Part shown: piece by piece, positions 1 to 11,681 of the stretch
How the letters are laid out: each line of letters starts with the position of its first letter
Position numbering within the stretch: the stretch's first letter is position 1
DNA from: Sipunculus nudus
Taxonomy: Eukaryota; Annelida; Sipuncula; Golfingiida; Sipunculidae
DNA length: 64,000 nucleotides
Reading direction: 5' to 3'
NCBI GenBank assembly: GCA_026874595.1
Contig: CM049310.1
Location: 54,501,058 to 54,565,057 of the forward strand
Program-made: the position numbers and the translations under genes
Notes under the pieces: model-generated
Database searches by the model: none
Seen by the model: the letters and a program-made list of their open reading frames with translations, nothing else
Told to the model about the DNA's origin: nothing

Positions 1-530
1 GTGGTGATCCGGTTCGTCTTTTGGCAGAAATTATCCCGGCAGAGCCCCGGATTATCTCGGCAGATCTACATCTCACCACGGTCCGCCAAGGATGCGCTAC
101 TGATTCCTGTTTTTGTTTGCCGCCCTAGTCCGGGGTGATTAGCAGCTCCGACGGGGCACTGCCGTGGAAGTCCTGGGCTCTGCCGTATTGGTCCGTCGCT
201 CAGCCGGGGTAGTTTTCATTGTCCCGGACCTCCAAGGACTGTCACAGCAGTACCCCGGACTTCCACGGCAGTAGCAAGGACACCTCCGGCAAAGCCCCGT
301 CAGAGCTACGGATGAGCCCCGGATCACCCCGGATTACATTCCGCCCCGGATTGGCATCCAAAAACTGCCGGCTCGCCCTCCCGGACCGTCCCGGACCATC
401 TTGGACCATCCCGGACCATCCCGGCAGCGCCACGGCTTACACCCCGGATCACCCGGGACCTATCCGTGGCACTGCCGTAGCTCTGCCGGGTTCTCTATGG
501 GACTTATACTTAAGGTCTGTGACTTTCTAG
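1..530. repeat. GC-rich palindromic repeat block
   Basis: Much richer in G+C than its surroundings. It consists of degenerate copies of CCCCGGA, CCCGGACCATC and GGCACTGCCGTGG-type motifs in both orientations: GGCACTGCCGTGGAAGTCC near 155-173 is matched by its reverse complement near 260-277, and a further GGCACTGCCGTAG lies near 467. The ORFs across it are low-complexity (Pro/Gly/Arg/Ser) and unlike protein. The build resembles the palindrome-rich foldback arms elsewhere in this window, but its core motif differs and it is cut by the window edge. Confidence 0.6.
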
Positions 531-863
531 AGATGGCTGCGCGTATGAGATCCGCATGTGTGTCACCTAGGTAACATACCGACTTTGATGATAGTACATC
601 ATCCGTTCTCACGTAGTTCACGTAGCTGTTGACAGGTAGCGGATTCTCAGGATTTATGAGAACATCTCAGAAAGGGCCCACATACACCTCAGGACGCACA
701 TAACATCGTAATCGACAGTTTAAGACCGAAAATGGGCATTTCTGAGACGTAACCGCAGAGGGATTCGATGACAAAGCCGAATTGTTATACCAACGTCAGT
801 TATAAAATAGATGATTAAGATGACATTATTCCAGCACTGAGTTATGCTGTGGCAGAGTTTTTT
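531..863. other. Intergenic, nothing recognised
   Basis: No ORF, repeat end or RNA signature was recognised in this stretch. Confidence 0.4.

Positions 864-903
<40 letters not shown>
864..903. repeat. (CA)n-(TA)n microsatellite
   Basis: CA repeat (864-882) passing directly into a TA repeat (883-903). It abuts the left end of the candidate solo LTR, and TA repeat resumes at the LTR's right end, so the LTR appears to sit inside one older TA tract. Confidence 0.9.
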
Positions 904-1512
904 TGTGACAGGTGCTCTTTTTATTGTGTGACACGAGCGTAACTCTTGTTGTTGTTGCACTTTATGTTTTATCCGTACAGGTTGAACTCTAGTTGTCATG
1001 CTGGCTTGGGGTTTTCACGCCTGGCCGAGGTCACGTGATGACCCTGGTATGTAGAGATACACACAGCGATGTTTTTCTAGAGAAATCCTGTGACGCGTGC
1101 TTACCATGTATAATGTATTATTCTTCGAATGTTCTAGAAGTGGAAATTTCTCGGCTTGGGGTAAGAGTATATAAAGGGGCTGTGTTTAAGAACCGAGGGC
1201 GGAGAGCAGAGAAGATTCCAGCGGACGCAGAAGGTATCCAGGTACTGTGCACATTATTTTTCTGTGTGATTGTATTGATTTGTTGTTATACCGCTGTTTT
1301 ACTGTATAATTGTATTGATTTAGTGTATTGTAATGTTAGGGTTGTTTTAAGAATAAATTATAGTTATTTGTTAATAAAAAACACTGACTTCTTTATTCAT
1401 TCCACTAGACATTTCACGCTGCATAGTGTTACAGAATCTGTTATTTTTTTTAATCTCCGTTACAGAATTTGTGTTCATCACGCATACGTGATCTGTTTAT
1501 ATTAGGTCCCGT

Positions 1513-1516
<4 letters not shown>
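904..1516 (+). mobile_element. Probable solo LTR with heat-shock-element promoter
   Basis: A 613-bp segment starting TGTGACAGG and ending CCCGTAACA, so it has TG...CA termini. ATAT lies on both sides (900-903 and 1517-1520), a possible 4-bp target duplication, although the TA-repeat setting makes this weak. Inside is a three-unit heat-shock element (GAA-nn-TTC-nn-GAA, 1127-1139), a second GAA-nn-TTC pair (1143-1150), a TATA box (TATATAAAG, 1168-1176), then AATAAA at 1352-1357 and 1373-1378. Promoter, short R region, poly(A) signal and U5 are thus in LTR order. No primer-binding site or gag/pol follows, hence 'solo'. The long ORF at 993-1505 is probably chance. An alternative is a displaced hsp-type promoter fragment. 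Confidence 0.5.
1127..1176 (+). promoter_or_regulatory. Heat-shock elements plus TATA box
   Basis: Perfect 5-bp phasing of GAA (1127), TTC (1132) and GAA (1137) gives a canonical HSF1 trimer site. A further GAA/TTC inverted pair is at 1143-1150, and TATATAAAG follows 18 bp later. The match is to textbook HSE and TATA consensus sequences; activity is inferred. Confidence 0.6.

Positions 1517-1569
<53 letters not shown>
1517..1569. repeat. (TA)n microsatellite
   Basis: About 26 uninterrupted TA units directly following the LTR end. Confidence 0.95.
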
Positions 1570-1571
<2 letters not shown>

Positions 1572-2939
1572 CTTATATGTTAAATTTGATCTGGTTAAAT
1601 TTTAGTCCTGATAATATACATCATAAATATATACACTCCATATCATCAATAAAGAATTGATTTTAAGGTAATAAAAATTGATTGCATCGGGAGACATAGA
1701 TTATATGCGCCCTATACCTCTTGTAAATGTCCCTGGGATGATAAAATATTGATCAGCGCTTTTGTGAATATTTGGTGGTAGCAACAACAAAGTGTGTTTA
1801 TGTATGTGTGTCTGTATCTCTATATTTATTCATACATACAATTTTCGTCAATTTTCTGTAAGGCAACACCAAAATATATTTTACTCTACTGACCTTGACA
1901 TAAAGGACCGACCGAGCGGCCGAGTTTGGAACTTAATTATTTGGAAGAACACAAAATATGCGCTCCAGTTCTTTATATGACGCAGCCTATACTACAATTT
2001 GGGGAAGTGGGCGTGATTGAAGAAAAAGCGTCATACTTTCGTGTCGCATCCCGACGCCCTTATATATATGATCGAACCCTGACAAGTTTATTTCTCGTAG
2101 CTTTTACGAAACCGCTAGCTCATAGCAGCTGCTGTTTTTGCAGACATACTAAAATCTGTATGTCACAGTCGCATGTCGAAATTATGGGTATACCATGCAC
2201 TAGAATATGAATAATTCATACTTAAACCACTTTCCATGATAATTTATATGCAGTATCTGAAGGGATCGAAGCCTAGCACCACTAAGCATCATCACCGAGG
2301 GTTTGGTTCACGCTTACCCCAAAATATGTGCCCCAAAATAGGAGGCGTGATTCTATAAACATATTTTTATTTAGTCAAAGTAGCCTTAAAGCCTGGATTC
2401 ACCGAACCCTTCGTTGCGCAGCCAAAATTAATGTGAGTACATTAAACACACTGCATGTACAGTGGTCACTTTTCAGATAATGGTTTTGTATATATGCTGA
2501 CCCGTACGGGCAGAAAAAAAAGGTGGCACCAGTCTGCTGTGAACATGATTGTTGCAACATGCATTGACTAAAGAAAGTAATTCTCGTTTGTCTGGCGATA
2601 CGATTAGATAGATTATCTTTATCGGTATCTTTATATTGAGTTTATTCTATTTCTGATTGACAGGACATGCAACAGGCCAGACTATTTACCTTCAACACAA
2701 GTTGGTTTGCAATGGTCATTCGGCATTGTATCCTATTTCTAAATATGAAAGTATGAAGACATAAGATTTTAATTTATTTGTATAAGCAACCAGATATGAC
2801 CGATATATTGTGATAAAGTGTGTCTTATTTGCCTTACAGTGTCCTCTATTCCGTCCATCTTTCGACGGTTTGATACGTCAGTGATACTTGGTGTATAATA
2901 TTAATGGAACTGATTGTAATTGATCCTAATGTCAGTTTG

Positions 2940-2941
<2 letters not shown>
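1570..2941. other. Intergenic, nothing recognised
   Basis: AT-rich sequence. Short ORFs here (for example 1926-2210) show no recognised domain and no splice-bounded coding pattern. Confidence 0.4.

Positions 2942-2993
<52 letters not shown>
2942..2993. repeat. (TA)n microsatellite
   Basis: About 26 TA units. It is read as an Ile-Tyr run in the overlapping minus-strand ORF, which is therefore spurious. Confidence 0.95.
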
Positions 2994-2996
<3 letters not shown>

Positions 2997-4038
2997 TTCA
3001 CCCAGCACGTGCGCAATTATAACATCAAAGACTTTAACTTTAAATAATTTATCATTGTCCGTTTGTTTGTAACAGCATGATAATGTGATAACGATGATAG
3101 CTGGAACAAATAATGACAATAAAGCCATGTCACCACTTTCATGCCAACTCATTATAAAAAAACCCTTATATCTTGATGGATTATATAAATTTTATTGTTT
3201 TTCTATTACAGACAGACAGATATGGAACACGGCAATCAGACTGTGACATCCTGGTCAGGTTAACCTGGTGAGGTAAGCCTGAATGACAATACGCTGGCCG
3301 GCATGATCACTTTTTGCGCGAAATATCTCCAAAATGTTTTAGTTTTAAAAGCAATATCAGCAAACAAACAATAAAATCCTACTATAATTTACGGATAAGG
3401 GCGCGGTCATCCAAAAGGAATGTTATCTCAGCTTCTAAATAAAAGATATGGGTGTATTGGCCACCAAACTCTCTCGTCATGTAAATTCTCCACTCTTTTG
3501 AATGTGCTCTGAGTACTTTCCTGTCGTGTTTCAGTGCCCTTATCAAACCCTGACCTCGCAAAAATGTTGAATCCACTTATGGGGTCTACTATTCTGAGTA
3601 AAGAGCGGATGTCAAGTCGCTTTTCAGAATTAAGGGTATATCGTTAATATAAATATAATCTGAAACCAAAAATGTTTAGTTCATATATCAATCTTATTGC
3701 ATGAATACCTACTTCTCAATACAACAGACAGTGTCAATGACAGGTCATTGACATGCCCTTTGAAAGTTGTAGCTGTATAACACACTTCTATCGATGTAAA
3801 CATTTTTATTTAAAAAAAATAGGTATGTAATTATAATTATGTCATCAATGGGAGCAAGGCTTGTGCCAAATTTTATAGCTTGGACTTTATTGCATATAGC
3901 TCTTTTCACCTCGCTGTGATCTGGTAACCGCATGATCACATCATACTGGGTTAGCTGTTTGTCCGGTATAGTATCAAATTCGCGCTTTTCACGAAAGGGA
4001 ATTTATCGGGAAAATGAAACCTTCGTGAAAATAACGCA
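2994..4038. other. Intergenic, nothing recognised
   Basis: No repeat end, domain or RNA gene recognised. Confidence 0.4.
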
Positions 4039-4045
4039 TATATAT

Positions 4046-4103
<58 letters not shown>
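4039..4103. repeat. (TA)n microsatellite, left of GC-rich island
   Basis: Imperfect then perfect TA repeat ending at the GC-rich segment 4104-4498. A second TA tract begins at 4499. Confidence 0.9.
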
Positions 4104-4108
<5 letters not shown>

Positions 4109-4498
4109 GCAGCCGAAGAAGTTTACTCTCGTCGAGCAGCTACAGGTTGCTGTGGTCAAGACCTCAGCCCTGTGCGCTCCTTAAACACGTTCTCTGAGCC
4201 AACAGACGCGATGCCACACCCAGCCAAGAGAGCAGCGAGAGGCCGCCGCCGTACATCGATCCGAGCCGGTGACCTTTTAGGAAGGCTACAGCACCCACAG
4301 CCGCAAAGGCAGAAGCAACCCACATTCCCTCCACCGTTCCCAGCAGCGGAGACCCAGCCATGCCATTCGAGAGCCGAACTCGATCATTGTGAACGACAGT
4401 GTTTCGAGACGCATCGCCTTTATACTTGCAGTTTCGGCCATTGGACCGTAAACCAGTTTCCCAGTTATGCAATCAAGTTTTTTCGTCATCGGCCATTT
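4104..4498 (-). other. GC-rich island between two TA tracts; possible insertion or pseudogene
   Basis: About 395 bp of much higher G+C than its flanks, boxed by TA repeats on both sides, as expected if something inserted into one TA tract. On the minus strand a short reading frame begins ATGGCCGATGACG near the right edge and stops after seven codons. A second frame then runs to about 4164, with a small-residue hydrophobic stretch (VASAFAAVGAVAFL, then MYGGGLSLLSWLGVASRL) that resembles a pair of membrane segments. I do not recognise the product. It could be a processed pseudogene with frameshifts, an exon, or part of a mobile element. No clear terminal repeats were seen. Confidence 0.35.

Positions 4499-4572
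<74 letters not shown>
4499..4572. repeat. (TA)n microsatellite, right of GC-rich island
   Basis: TA repeat with a few TG variants at its left end. Confidence 0.95.
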
Positions 4573-4574
<2 letters not shown>

Positions 4575-5827
4575 CATATAATTATATAACATGTATTTTT
4601 ATATATAAATATATATACATATATAAGTAACAAAGCATTATCTCATGTGCGTTATCAGTATATACCTATAGCGTCGAATATCGGAAGGCTAAAGATTGAA
4701 AGGTAATAACAGCTCTTTTATATAACCAGTAACCGAAAGAAAGACATAGCAATTAATATCAGACCTTGAATGTTATCGATACCAATGATGAACTGAAATT
4801 TTCGCTCGTTCGGTGTTCCCTTTGGTCGCGAAACAGAACCCTTGCGAAACACTGTAAAACATAATAAACGCGAATATTTATACGATTCGTCCCATCCAAT
4901 GACCATAAAGCATGTTTAAACTTTAAATCGGGTCGTCTGTGGTATAGCCTTTGTCACCCGGATGGACACTGGCGATTGAATGTCACTCGTTAAGGGGGAT
5001 TTATTTATGAATTTCAGTAAAGTATTTCCGTACTTTACCGCTAAATCTGTAGCAGCATGGCTAACTGAAATGCGGATGCAGACATAAACCGATCGACTGA
5101 GTGGATTTGAAGATCCACTGAGTCGCCTATTATGTTATGCGTATTGTGTGGCCGACCTATCTTCATATTATGTCAGTAGCCAATAGTTTGGGTGCATGGG
5201 TATCCTCTTGAGCCACTATGAGCCACTATGAGCAATTTTATTTTTTATCATTATAAACCAATGCTATAAAACTGTGAGTTGTGTTTCACCATCGCGAAGC
5301 CAAATTTAACTTCATGTGAGATAAAAGCTTATCACATTTTTTATTGTTTGCAAACTGTATACCAATAAAAACCCAGAACCATGAACATATCCTCTTAGTT
5401 AAAGCACAAGAATAAGAAAATTGTAAATTTGCATTACCTTACAATTGAACAAAAGGTTTCTGTACACCTGCCACATACCGTATGTGAAACATATATCCAT
5501 TTTGTTCTTAATCATATGTATTTGTTTTGTTTTAACCATAAAAACATTCAACAACCCCAAACGACTCCTCGTGCTGCATGAAATTGCTTATAAATATGGG
5601 GTCATTTACCTTTTTATAATATCAAGTTCAAAAGTTATGTGGATTCTGAATTTCAGTCAAAATCCAAGATGGCTGCCAATATGGCAGCCAAAGAACCCCA
5701 TGGGACATTATTTCGTAATGGGAACAAAATTCGTTAATGAATTTAATAATGTTGTTTAGAAAAAAATATTGGCGTATCATCTGGGTGCATAAGAGCCCTT
5801 ACAGAGAGTCTTCCGTCTAGGCTATAT
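4573..5827. other. Intergenic, nothing recognised
   Basis: AT-rich. A short inverted pair, CAAGATGGCTGCC / ATATGGCAGCC, lies near 5667-5692. No gene recognised. Confidence 0.4.
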
Positions 5828-6340
5828 CTATTGATGGAACAAAAGTAGAAATTGCACAAGAGTATAAATACTTAGAGGTAGTATTAGATGACAGGCTTGC
5901 ATGGGATAATAATGTAAATTTAGTATACCGTAAAGAGAAGCAGCGTTTATACTTTTTAAGGAAATCTGAAATCGTTTAATATGGAAAGCGAACTACTTGG
6001 TTCATTCTATTCTTCGATGGTCCAGAGTCTCATATCGTATGCTTTGATATGCTGGTGGGGAAATCTGACAATTAAGAACAAAAAAAATTGAACAGATAAG
6101 AAAAATAGCTGAAAAATTATTGGTCTTGATTTATATGACATAAATATTGTTTATGAAAATAAAGTTATGAATATGATGAAAATATTGTTGAAGGTAAAAG
6201 CCTGCTCATTGATTATATTGTCTGGCTAAAATCAGGCGACGGCTGAAGTCTCTGAAATGCAGAACAAACCGGTACTCCAGTTCGTTTGTATCGAAGGCGA
6301 TTAGATTGTTTAATGCATAGATAAATCAAAATATAATATT
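5828..6340 (+). pseudogene. Non-LTR retrotransposon (LINE) reverse-transcriptase relic
   Basis: The first frame (from about 5830) reads IDGTKVEIAQEYKYLEVVLD, then DRLAW, NLVYRKEKQRLYFLRK. After a frameshift near 5966 it continues SFNMESELLGSFYSSMVQSL and ISYALICWWGNLTIKNK. Further on (about 6228-6320) RRRLKSLKCRTNRYSSSF and AIRLFN can be read. This order (YLGxxLDDRLxW, QRLYFLRKLRSFNV, CWxGN, CRTNRYxxSFxPxAIRLxN) is the C-terminal part of LINE reverse transcriptases, probably of the Rex1/CR1/jockey side. The catalytic YADD region is absent (5'-truncated), and stops and frameshifts interrupt it. It is a dead fragment, typical of 5'-truncated LINE insertion. The family assignment is tentative. 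Confidence 0.75.
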
Positions 6341-8999
6341 ACTACTTATTTCTTTTTTTTTTCATTCTTACTCCTATTTTTGTACTGTGTCTTTGTTTTC
6401 ACTCAGCACTATATATGTCTTATATATGATATCACCCACGAAACAAATTCCTGTATTGTTATGGCATAAATCTTGTATCTTGTATTATTTGTACTGACTT
6501 TGGAACAAACCTGACACCTCCAGCTAAATAGAAGTGACGGAGGGGTTTCAATACAATCTTCTTGACTGAGTATACTTAAATAACTAAATCCATGCATGGA
6601 GACATTTCTTTACCTGAGGGGTTGTTACATGTAACTTGTGTCTTATCTCTTCATATCAATAACCTGAATTTTATGACTTATGGTTTATACAGAAGAGAAC
6701 ACTTTAGCGGTAAACGCCCTGACTCCGACCCCCGCAGGGAATGTCCATAAAGTGTGTATATATATATTTTTTTCTCTATAGTGTGGAAAGCTGACATGAA
6801 ATTCCTGCAGGCACTCTGGTATTTTTTTATTTGTTTATTTTTCTAGTCAAGTGTGTTATATAATAATATCATGAGATTTTGAATACGTTTGCTTGATCCT
6901 ATAGGTTGTTGTCTAAGATGTTCAAGATGTAAATTGTTTTAAGGAATCGCAGCTTTACCTCTATTTAATCAATGACATAGAGGTCATGAGAAATTAACCT
7001 CGGTGTGTCTGCACTAAATGACTGAGCAAAACCAGCTGTGTCACTGAAATTTACAAGGTACGATTTGTCAATTTCAGGTCCCTCGACACACCTGTATGCA
7101 CCCAGTGAACTGTAACGACGGTTATGTCTTCTATAATCTCTTATTTATGTGTGGACTTGAACTTTTTACTGAATTATAAGATAATTCTCTTCACCTTGGG
7201 CATATTTGGCTTGTATAGAGATTATTGTCCATGTATACTTTTTTTGGTCAGATTTTTTACAGAGATATACGTGGGACCAAATTGACCAAATGGGAAAAAA
7301 ACTTTTTGAGACTAAATTCTTAAGTTTATCCCCAGTTCCGGAAAAAAAGGGGAGTCGCAAAAATGGGTCTGAACTCCTTAAAAAAAGGTTGCAGCGGGGG
7401 AAAAGCGGGCCGCCGGACCTCCTGGACACCCCTCTGCATGCGCTTAGTTAAATATGTATGCATAAAGGTTACAATTTGATTTTCTTTAAGTAGGGCGCCT
7501 TCAATATAATAAAGGGTTTTAATGGTTTGGTTATACAAACTGAACACAGATGGAAATGTATACAAACTCCGAACAGCCCTTTTGTAGACCAGTTACAGGA
7601 AGGGGAGCTTACCTGGTGATGCTCGTGAAATGTCTTTTTTTTTTATCACTAAACTCCAGTGATGCATTACCCAAGTCTGTTATTATGTTAATGTATACAG
7701 TCTAGATTATTGTGAGAGTTCAGCCTGAACTTCCCCCCCCCCCCCCCCCCCCCCCCCCCCAAGGAAATCCCAGAAAGGCGCGATCCCTGAACGTGATTCA
7801 GATCTAATTTACACAACAGCAGAGGCAAATGTTTATTCTACAGATAAAGGAAATCATTGAATCCAGACAACCAAAGATCCATTAGCTAGTAAAACAAGTG
7901 ACGTCACAGAGTTACACAATTCTTTATTCATGGACTAACATGACCCACTATGAACATATAAAAAGGCATTTTGCGGCAAAAAAAAATTTTTTTTTTATTT
8001 TCCTCAAAATGGTGACACTTAATTTAAATACATTAGATTAAACTATAAACATATCGATCAGTGTCATATGGGATACAAGGAATGCATGGAAAATGCCACC
8101 TACATTAGCGAAAACAATATTATATATCATCCTGGTGGTCATATATTAACAAAAATAATAATAATGCTATGACAGTCCACCAGGTGGCGACAATGTGAAA
8201 TGTCCTCCTTGCCTGAGAGAAGAAATGTCAGGTGGAAATTATCTCATACATTTCAAATGTATTATGTATATCAAATTATATTTACGTGTAGGTTACAAGT
8301 GGAAGAGTCTTCTGTGTGGTTTCAAGAGAACAAACAAATAGTTAAGGTTGTGGGCAATGTTTTAATATCATACACCTGTTTAACTGCATTAAATATATGT
8401 TGGAATTGAGAGTACCTATGAGTTTTGGAAACAAATGCTTGAGAATGAGTCTTGAGTTTTTAGACGGCTGTATTTACTTTCTGACAGGTAATTGGACAAT
8501 ACCGAAAGAGCACATAACGCCGACAAGTCCATTGTTATTAAGCAAAAAAATAAAAGACTTTTGGATCACCACTAAAATATAATAAATTCCGTGCTTCATG
8601 AAGAGTCCCTATCTGATATTACCAGATCAGGCCACTAGGTGTCAGCAGCTCCTAATAGTATCAGTGCTGCGCCCAATAATTTATGTAAATATACAAACAG
8701 ACAATCAAATGAAATAATCCACAGCCTACAAACACTAATATTCAAGAAGATTTACTTATATTTATTCATAGCTTCTTGAGATACTTCGATATATTTATGG
8801 AAGAATAACAAAATAAAAATTCTTGTAGGCCTATTGAAGTGTTACTCCTACATTCACTTTAGACATTTGGCCTCAGTGTCATTAACTGCTGTCTCCCTGG
8901 CTAAATATTGACAGACCTAATTAGAAAGCCCTGTTCAAGGGCGTAAACAACAGTACAGAGTCCTAGTCAGATATATTATTCAAATACCCAACTGGTTTA
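6341..8999. other. Intergenic; poly-C tract, nothing else recognised
   Basis: The left end may include the LINE 3' tail. A pure C run lies at about 7733-7760. The overlapping ORFs at 7166-7565 run through low-complexity and G/C homopolymer sequence and are not convincing. Confidence 0.4.
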
Positions 9000-9310
9000 T
9001 ACTGTAGCTCAGTTGTGGTACAGGAAGGCCGCCAAATTCTGTGGCCCTCTGTTACTTAACACTCTGTACATTCAAACCCTGTTTCCGACATGGGCAGTCG
9101 ACTGGTAACCGGCTCGGCTTCTTCTGCCGGCGACCCGTGTTCGATGCTCGGCGTAGCCATGACAGTGAGTTGCAGTGGCCCCTGCAAGATCAGCGGTTTT
9201 CTCCGGGTTCTCAGGTTTCCTTCCACCCATGCAGGCTACCGTAGGCCACCATCTGAGCCAAACAGTGTGCCTCGATCAGTTGAAATAAATATTTATACAA
9301 TAAATAAAAT
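9000..9310 (+). mobile_element. Probable tRNA-derived SINE
   Basis: Near 9005-9015 the sequence TAGCTCAGTTG fits the Pol III A-box consensus. CCCGTGTTCGATGCTCGG (near 9137-9154) resembles a T-arm/B-box. Downstream is AGCGGTTTTCTCCGGGTTCT followed by CAGGTTTCCTTCCACCCATG, a CTCCGGGTxCTCxGGTTTCCTxCCAC-type block known as a conserved central domain of invertebrate SINEs. The element fades into an A/T-rich tail (AATAAATATTTATACAATAA). The A to B spacing (about 120 bp) is long for one tRNA head, so the true 5' end may be near 9088 instead. ORFs across it are not protein-like. Confidence 0.5.
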
Positions 9311-10444
9311 GTTTAATGTTTCCCTTGTTTTCAAAACTCCTGGAACAATTAACCACTAAATTCAACCGAGAAAATCATATCAAGTTTGATTGGTTTTCCA
9401 CTTATTTACTTATTTCCATTGAAACCTCTAGATGGCGCTACCGCGCTGTACTATTTATAGCATTTTAACATAATTTTCTGTCTGATTCACCGTTCCTCTC
9501 ATACCCGCTCTAAATTGACAAAACAAGTGTCATGAAATAGCTAATAATATGCATTACTGTATATCATAAGTGACCTGTAGCTTTCAGCATTAGTTTAGCG
9601 AGTCTTGAATCGGGGGATGGTATTACAATTAACTCTCCTGTCAAAACATGTACATATGTACTCTCAGTGTAAAACTTAACACCCACGAAACTTCGTTCGT
9701 TTCAGATTATGTACATTTAAAGTGATCCCTGACATGGTATAGATTTTTTTTCTATTTTATCACAATATAAAACATACTCAAAGATTTATAAATTATATAC
9801 ACAGGAATGGGCCACATAAACCATTAAAACCATCAAATTGTTTAATGTAGAAGTTGTCAAAATCTTTAGATAAACGAATTATGCGGGTAACTTAGGCTTC
9901 CCAAATATGAGTAGCAATTATTTGAATGTTTCTTTTGGTGAACACATGTGTATACCCGTGTTTATGTCAAACGGTTATTTATCCCACATAACCGGTTGGT
10001 CAGGTAAATGCATTTTTGGGTGTATTTCCTGCCACAATTGGACCACAGGTATGTTTACTCATATACATGCGGGCACACCCAAACACACACACTAATCAAA
10101 CACAGTATTGTTCTATATACGGACAAAAATATGGGGTGAGCAGGCGATTTATTTTTCTTCTTTAACGGTCGTGACACAGTATTAGAATTTAGCAATCTTG
10201 CCAAGAAAATAAAACAGAAAGTGCTCCAAATATTGAAATGGTGTGAATATGATCAACAGAATACTTAGCCAGTTTTTCATATCTCTAATAATTCCTCTCA
10301 CGTATTTGTGCCATAGCACAAATTAGCAGCATTGGCTGGTTGGCTGTTTACTTTAATGTGTATAGATCTATATATATGGATGGGTGTCTGATTGGATAGT
10401 TGAAATGAGAGGACGTTACATCAATCAATTTTCGCATATAACGA
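9311..10444. other. Intergenic, nothing recognised
   Basis: No gene or repeat boundary recognised. Confidence 0.4.
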
Positions 10445-11322
10445 AAGTAGTAGTAGTAAAAGTAGAAGTAGTAGTAGTAATAGTAGTAGCAGTAGTAGTA
10501 TTAGTAGTAGTAGTAGTAGTAGTAGCAGCAGCAGCATCAGTCGCAGCAGTAGTAGTATTAGTAGTGGTAGTAGCAGTAGTAGTAGTTGTTGTTGTAGTAG
10601 AAGTATTTGAAGTAATAGTAGAAATAGCAGTAGTAGTTGAAGAAGCAGTAGTAGAGGTAATAGTAGTTGAAGTAGTAGTAGTGGTAGTAGGTGAAGTAGT
10701 AGTAGCAGTAGTAGTAGTAGTGGAAGTAGTAGTAGTAGTAGTAGTAGTGGTAGTAGTAGTAGTAGTAGTAATAGTAGTTGTAGTAGTTGTTGGCGAAGTA
10801 GTTGAAGTAGTAGAAGTAGTAATAGATGTAGTTTCAGTAGAAGTAGTTGAAGTAGTAGTAGTTGTAGTTGTAGTAGTAGTAGTAGAAGTAGTTGAAGTAG
10901 TAGGAATAGATGTAGTAGTAGTAGTAGAAGTATTAGTAGTAGTAGAAGTAATAGAAGTAGTTGTAAGTAGTAGTAGTCGTTGAAGTAGTAATAGAAGTAA
11001 TAGAAGTAGTAAATATAGAAGAAGTAGTAGTAGTAGTAGTAGTAATAGTAGTAGTAGTAGAAGTAGTAGTAGTAGTAGTTGTTGTTGTTGTTGTTGTAGT
11101 AGTAGTAGTAGTAGTAGTAGTAATAATAGTTGAAGTAGTAGAATGGTTGTAGTTGTAGTAGTAGTAATAGAAGTACCAGTGGTAATAGAAGAAGTAGTAG
11201 AATAGTAATAGACGTATTAGAAGTAATAATGATAAAAGAAGTAGTAGTGTTAGTTGTTGTTGTTGAAGTAGTAGTTCTACTGCTTCTAGTAATGCTATCA
11301 TCATTAGCAGCAGCAGTAGTAG
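10445..11322. repeat. Long imperfect AGT/GTA trinucleotide array
   Basis: About 880 bp of AGT units with interspersed AGA, AGC, TGT and ATT variants. Long open frames on both strands (poly-Val on +, poly-Thr on -) are products of the repeat. Interruptions are spread throughout, so this is an old array rather than a fresh expansion. Confidence 0.95.
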
Positions 11323-11681
11323 TTTGCCTTTTTCCTGCTGTTTTATTCAGTCTGATATATATTCACTTTCTATCGCTTTTCCAAGCTTTTATAAGCCAAA
11401 CGAAAACGTCTGTAATTTAATACAATAACAAAGAATTCATTCTGGTGATTTATTTTATGAACATAAAAAACTACATGATACAATTGACCGTTGTGAATAT
11501 ATTTCTAAATATTCAATATTCATCATCCCACTCGATATTTATCTAAAAGAACTATATTTGCCATCACCGATGCTATAAATTGATGAACTTGTATGCCCTC
11601 TCAGCATCCTGCATGGGGGGGGGGGCACAAAGTGCTTCATAGAGTAGATCACTGAAGTCGGAGAAAACATCACACCATTGA

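Noticed and set aside
993-1505. 170-codon ORF
   Set aside because: Lies wholly within the candidate LTR, crosses its TATA box and both poly(A) signals, and looks like no known protein.
3932-4633. 232-codon + ORF and overlapping - ORFs with Ile-Tyr runs
   Set aside because: The IYIYIY segments are (TA)n microsatellite. Only the GC-rich middle could mean anything, and the + frame there shows no domain.
10384-11304. Long poly-Val (+) and poly-Thr (-) ORFs
   Set aside because: Produced by the AGT trinucleotide array; both strands are open for the same reason.
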